A DNA stretch of 64,000 nucleotides from Prauserella flavalba (GTDB taxonomy: Bacteria > Actinomycetota > Actinomycetes > Mycobacteriales > Pseudonocardiaceae), in NCBI RefSeq assembly GCF_003202235.1, contig NZ_MASU01000016.1, forward strand, positions 56,157 to 120,156, in the 5' to 3' direction. The translations under genes and the position numbers were made by a program. How positions within the stretch are numbered: position 1 is the first letter of the stretch; the number at the start of each line of letters is the position of its first letter. Shown in pieces: positions 63,945 to 64,000 of this stretch. Below the pieces are notes generated by a model. It saw only the letters and a list, made by a program, of their open reading frames with translations. It had not been told where the DNA came from and did not search any database.

Positions 63945-64000
63945 TTGCGAGCCACCACGCTGATCCCCGCTCGCACGGCAGAGGATTGTCAGACACGACC

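Noticed and set aside
63670..63996. 108-residue reverse-strand frame at the right end
   Set aside because: Mostly Arg, Pro and Ala, overlaps metB, has no start signal or recognisable motif.

Overview
The window is a GC-rich (roughly 70%) actinobacterial chromosome segment. Gene order strongly suggests a member of the Pseudonocardiaceae or a close relative. Two blocks follow the Mycobacterium tuberculosis order that I know from memory: ispE - acyl-AMP ligase (Rv1011-Rv1013), pth - rplY - prs - glmU - TetR - mfd - mazG - lpqU - eno - ftsB-like - DUF501 - ppx (Rv1014c-Rv1026), and later fadA - cbs - pra - metB (Rv1074c-Rv1079). An F420-type oxidoreductase, GTG starts and many starts that look leaderless also fit this group. 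No alignment was run; homologies rest on motif and protein recognition.

Layout. 1-6150: a DHA2 drug exporter cut by the left edge with its TetR regulator, ispE, an ABC-F ATPase and an acyl-AMP/CoA ligase. 6260-13930: a leftward block with two small DivIVA-domain paralogues, pth, rplY, an LLM oxidoreductase, prs, glmU, a diguanylate cyclase and tRNA-Gln. 14000-31180: a desaturase with a palindromic operator, an Rv1019-like TetR, mfd, a second TetR with twin 16-bp operators, a SurA-like lipoprotein, mazG, two lytic transglycosylases, eno, ftsB-like, DUF501 and ppx. 31200-36700: a subtilase, an S10 peptidase, udgB and ndh. 36733-40115: an odd tRNA with a UAA anticodon but a short variable loop, followed by a scarred stretch with remnants of an integrase, an ECF sigma factor and an erythromycin esterase. 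41146-46106: a stressosome-type module (rsbR-S-T, two phosphatases) with a divergent STAS antagonist and anti-sigma kinase. 46130-49532: an IdeR-boxed siderophore-binding lipoprotein, an amidase and a DivIVA-like coiled-coil protein. 49651-53789: an AcrA1-like double reductase, then a class F sortase with a surface protein. 54054-63809: Bax-inhibitor family protein, proline-rich membrane proteins, thiolase, secreted 5'-nucleotidase, cbs, pra and metB.

Recurring themes are (i) a family of intergenic two-tier palindromes with compensatory base changes at the 3' ends of genes, (ii) a TANNNT box exactly 6-7 bases before many start codons, and (iii) decay of acquired DNA next to the tRNA at 36733. 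The most unusual single object is that tRNA.
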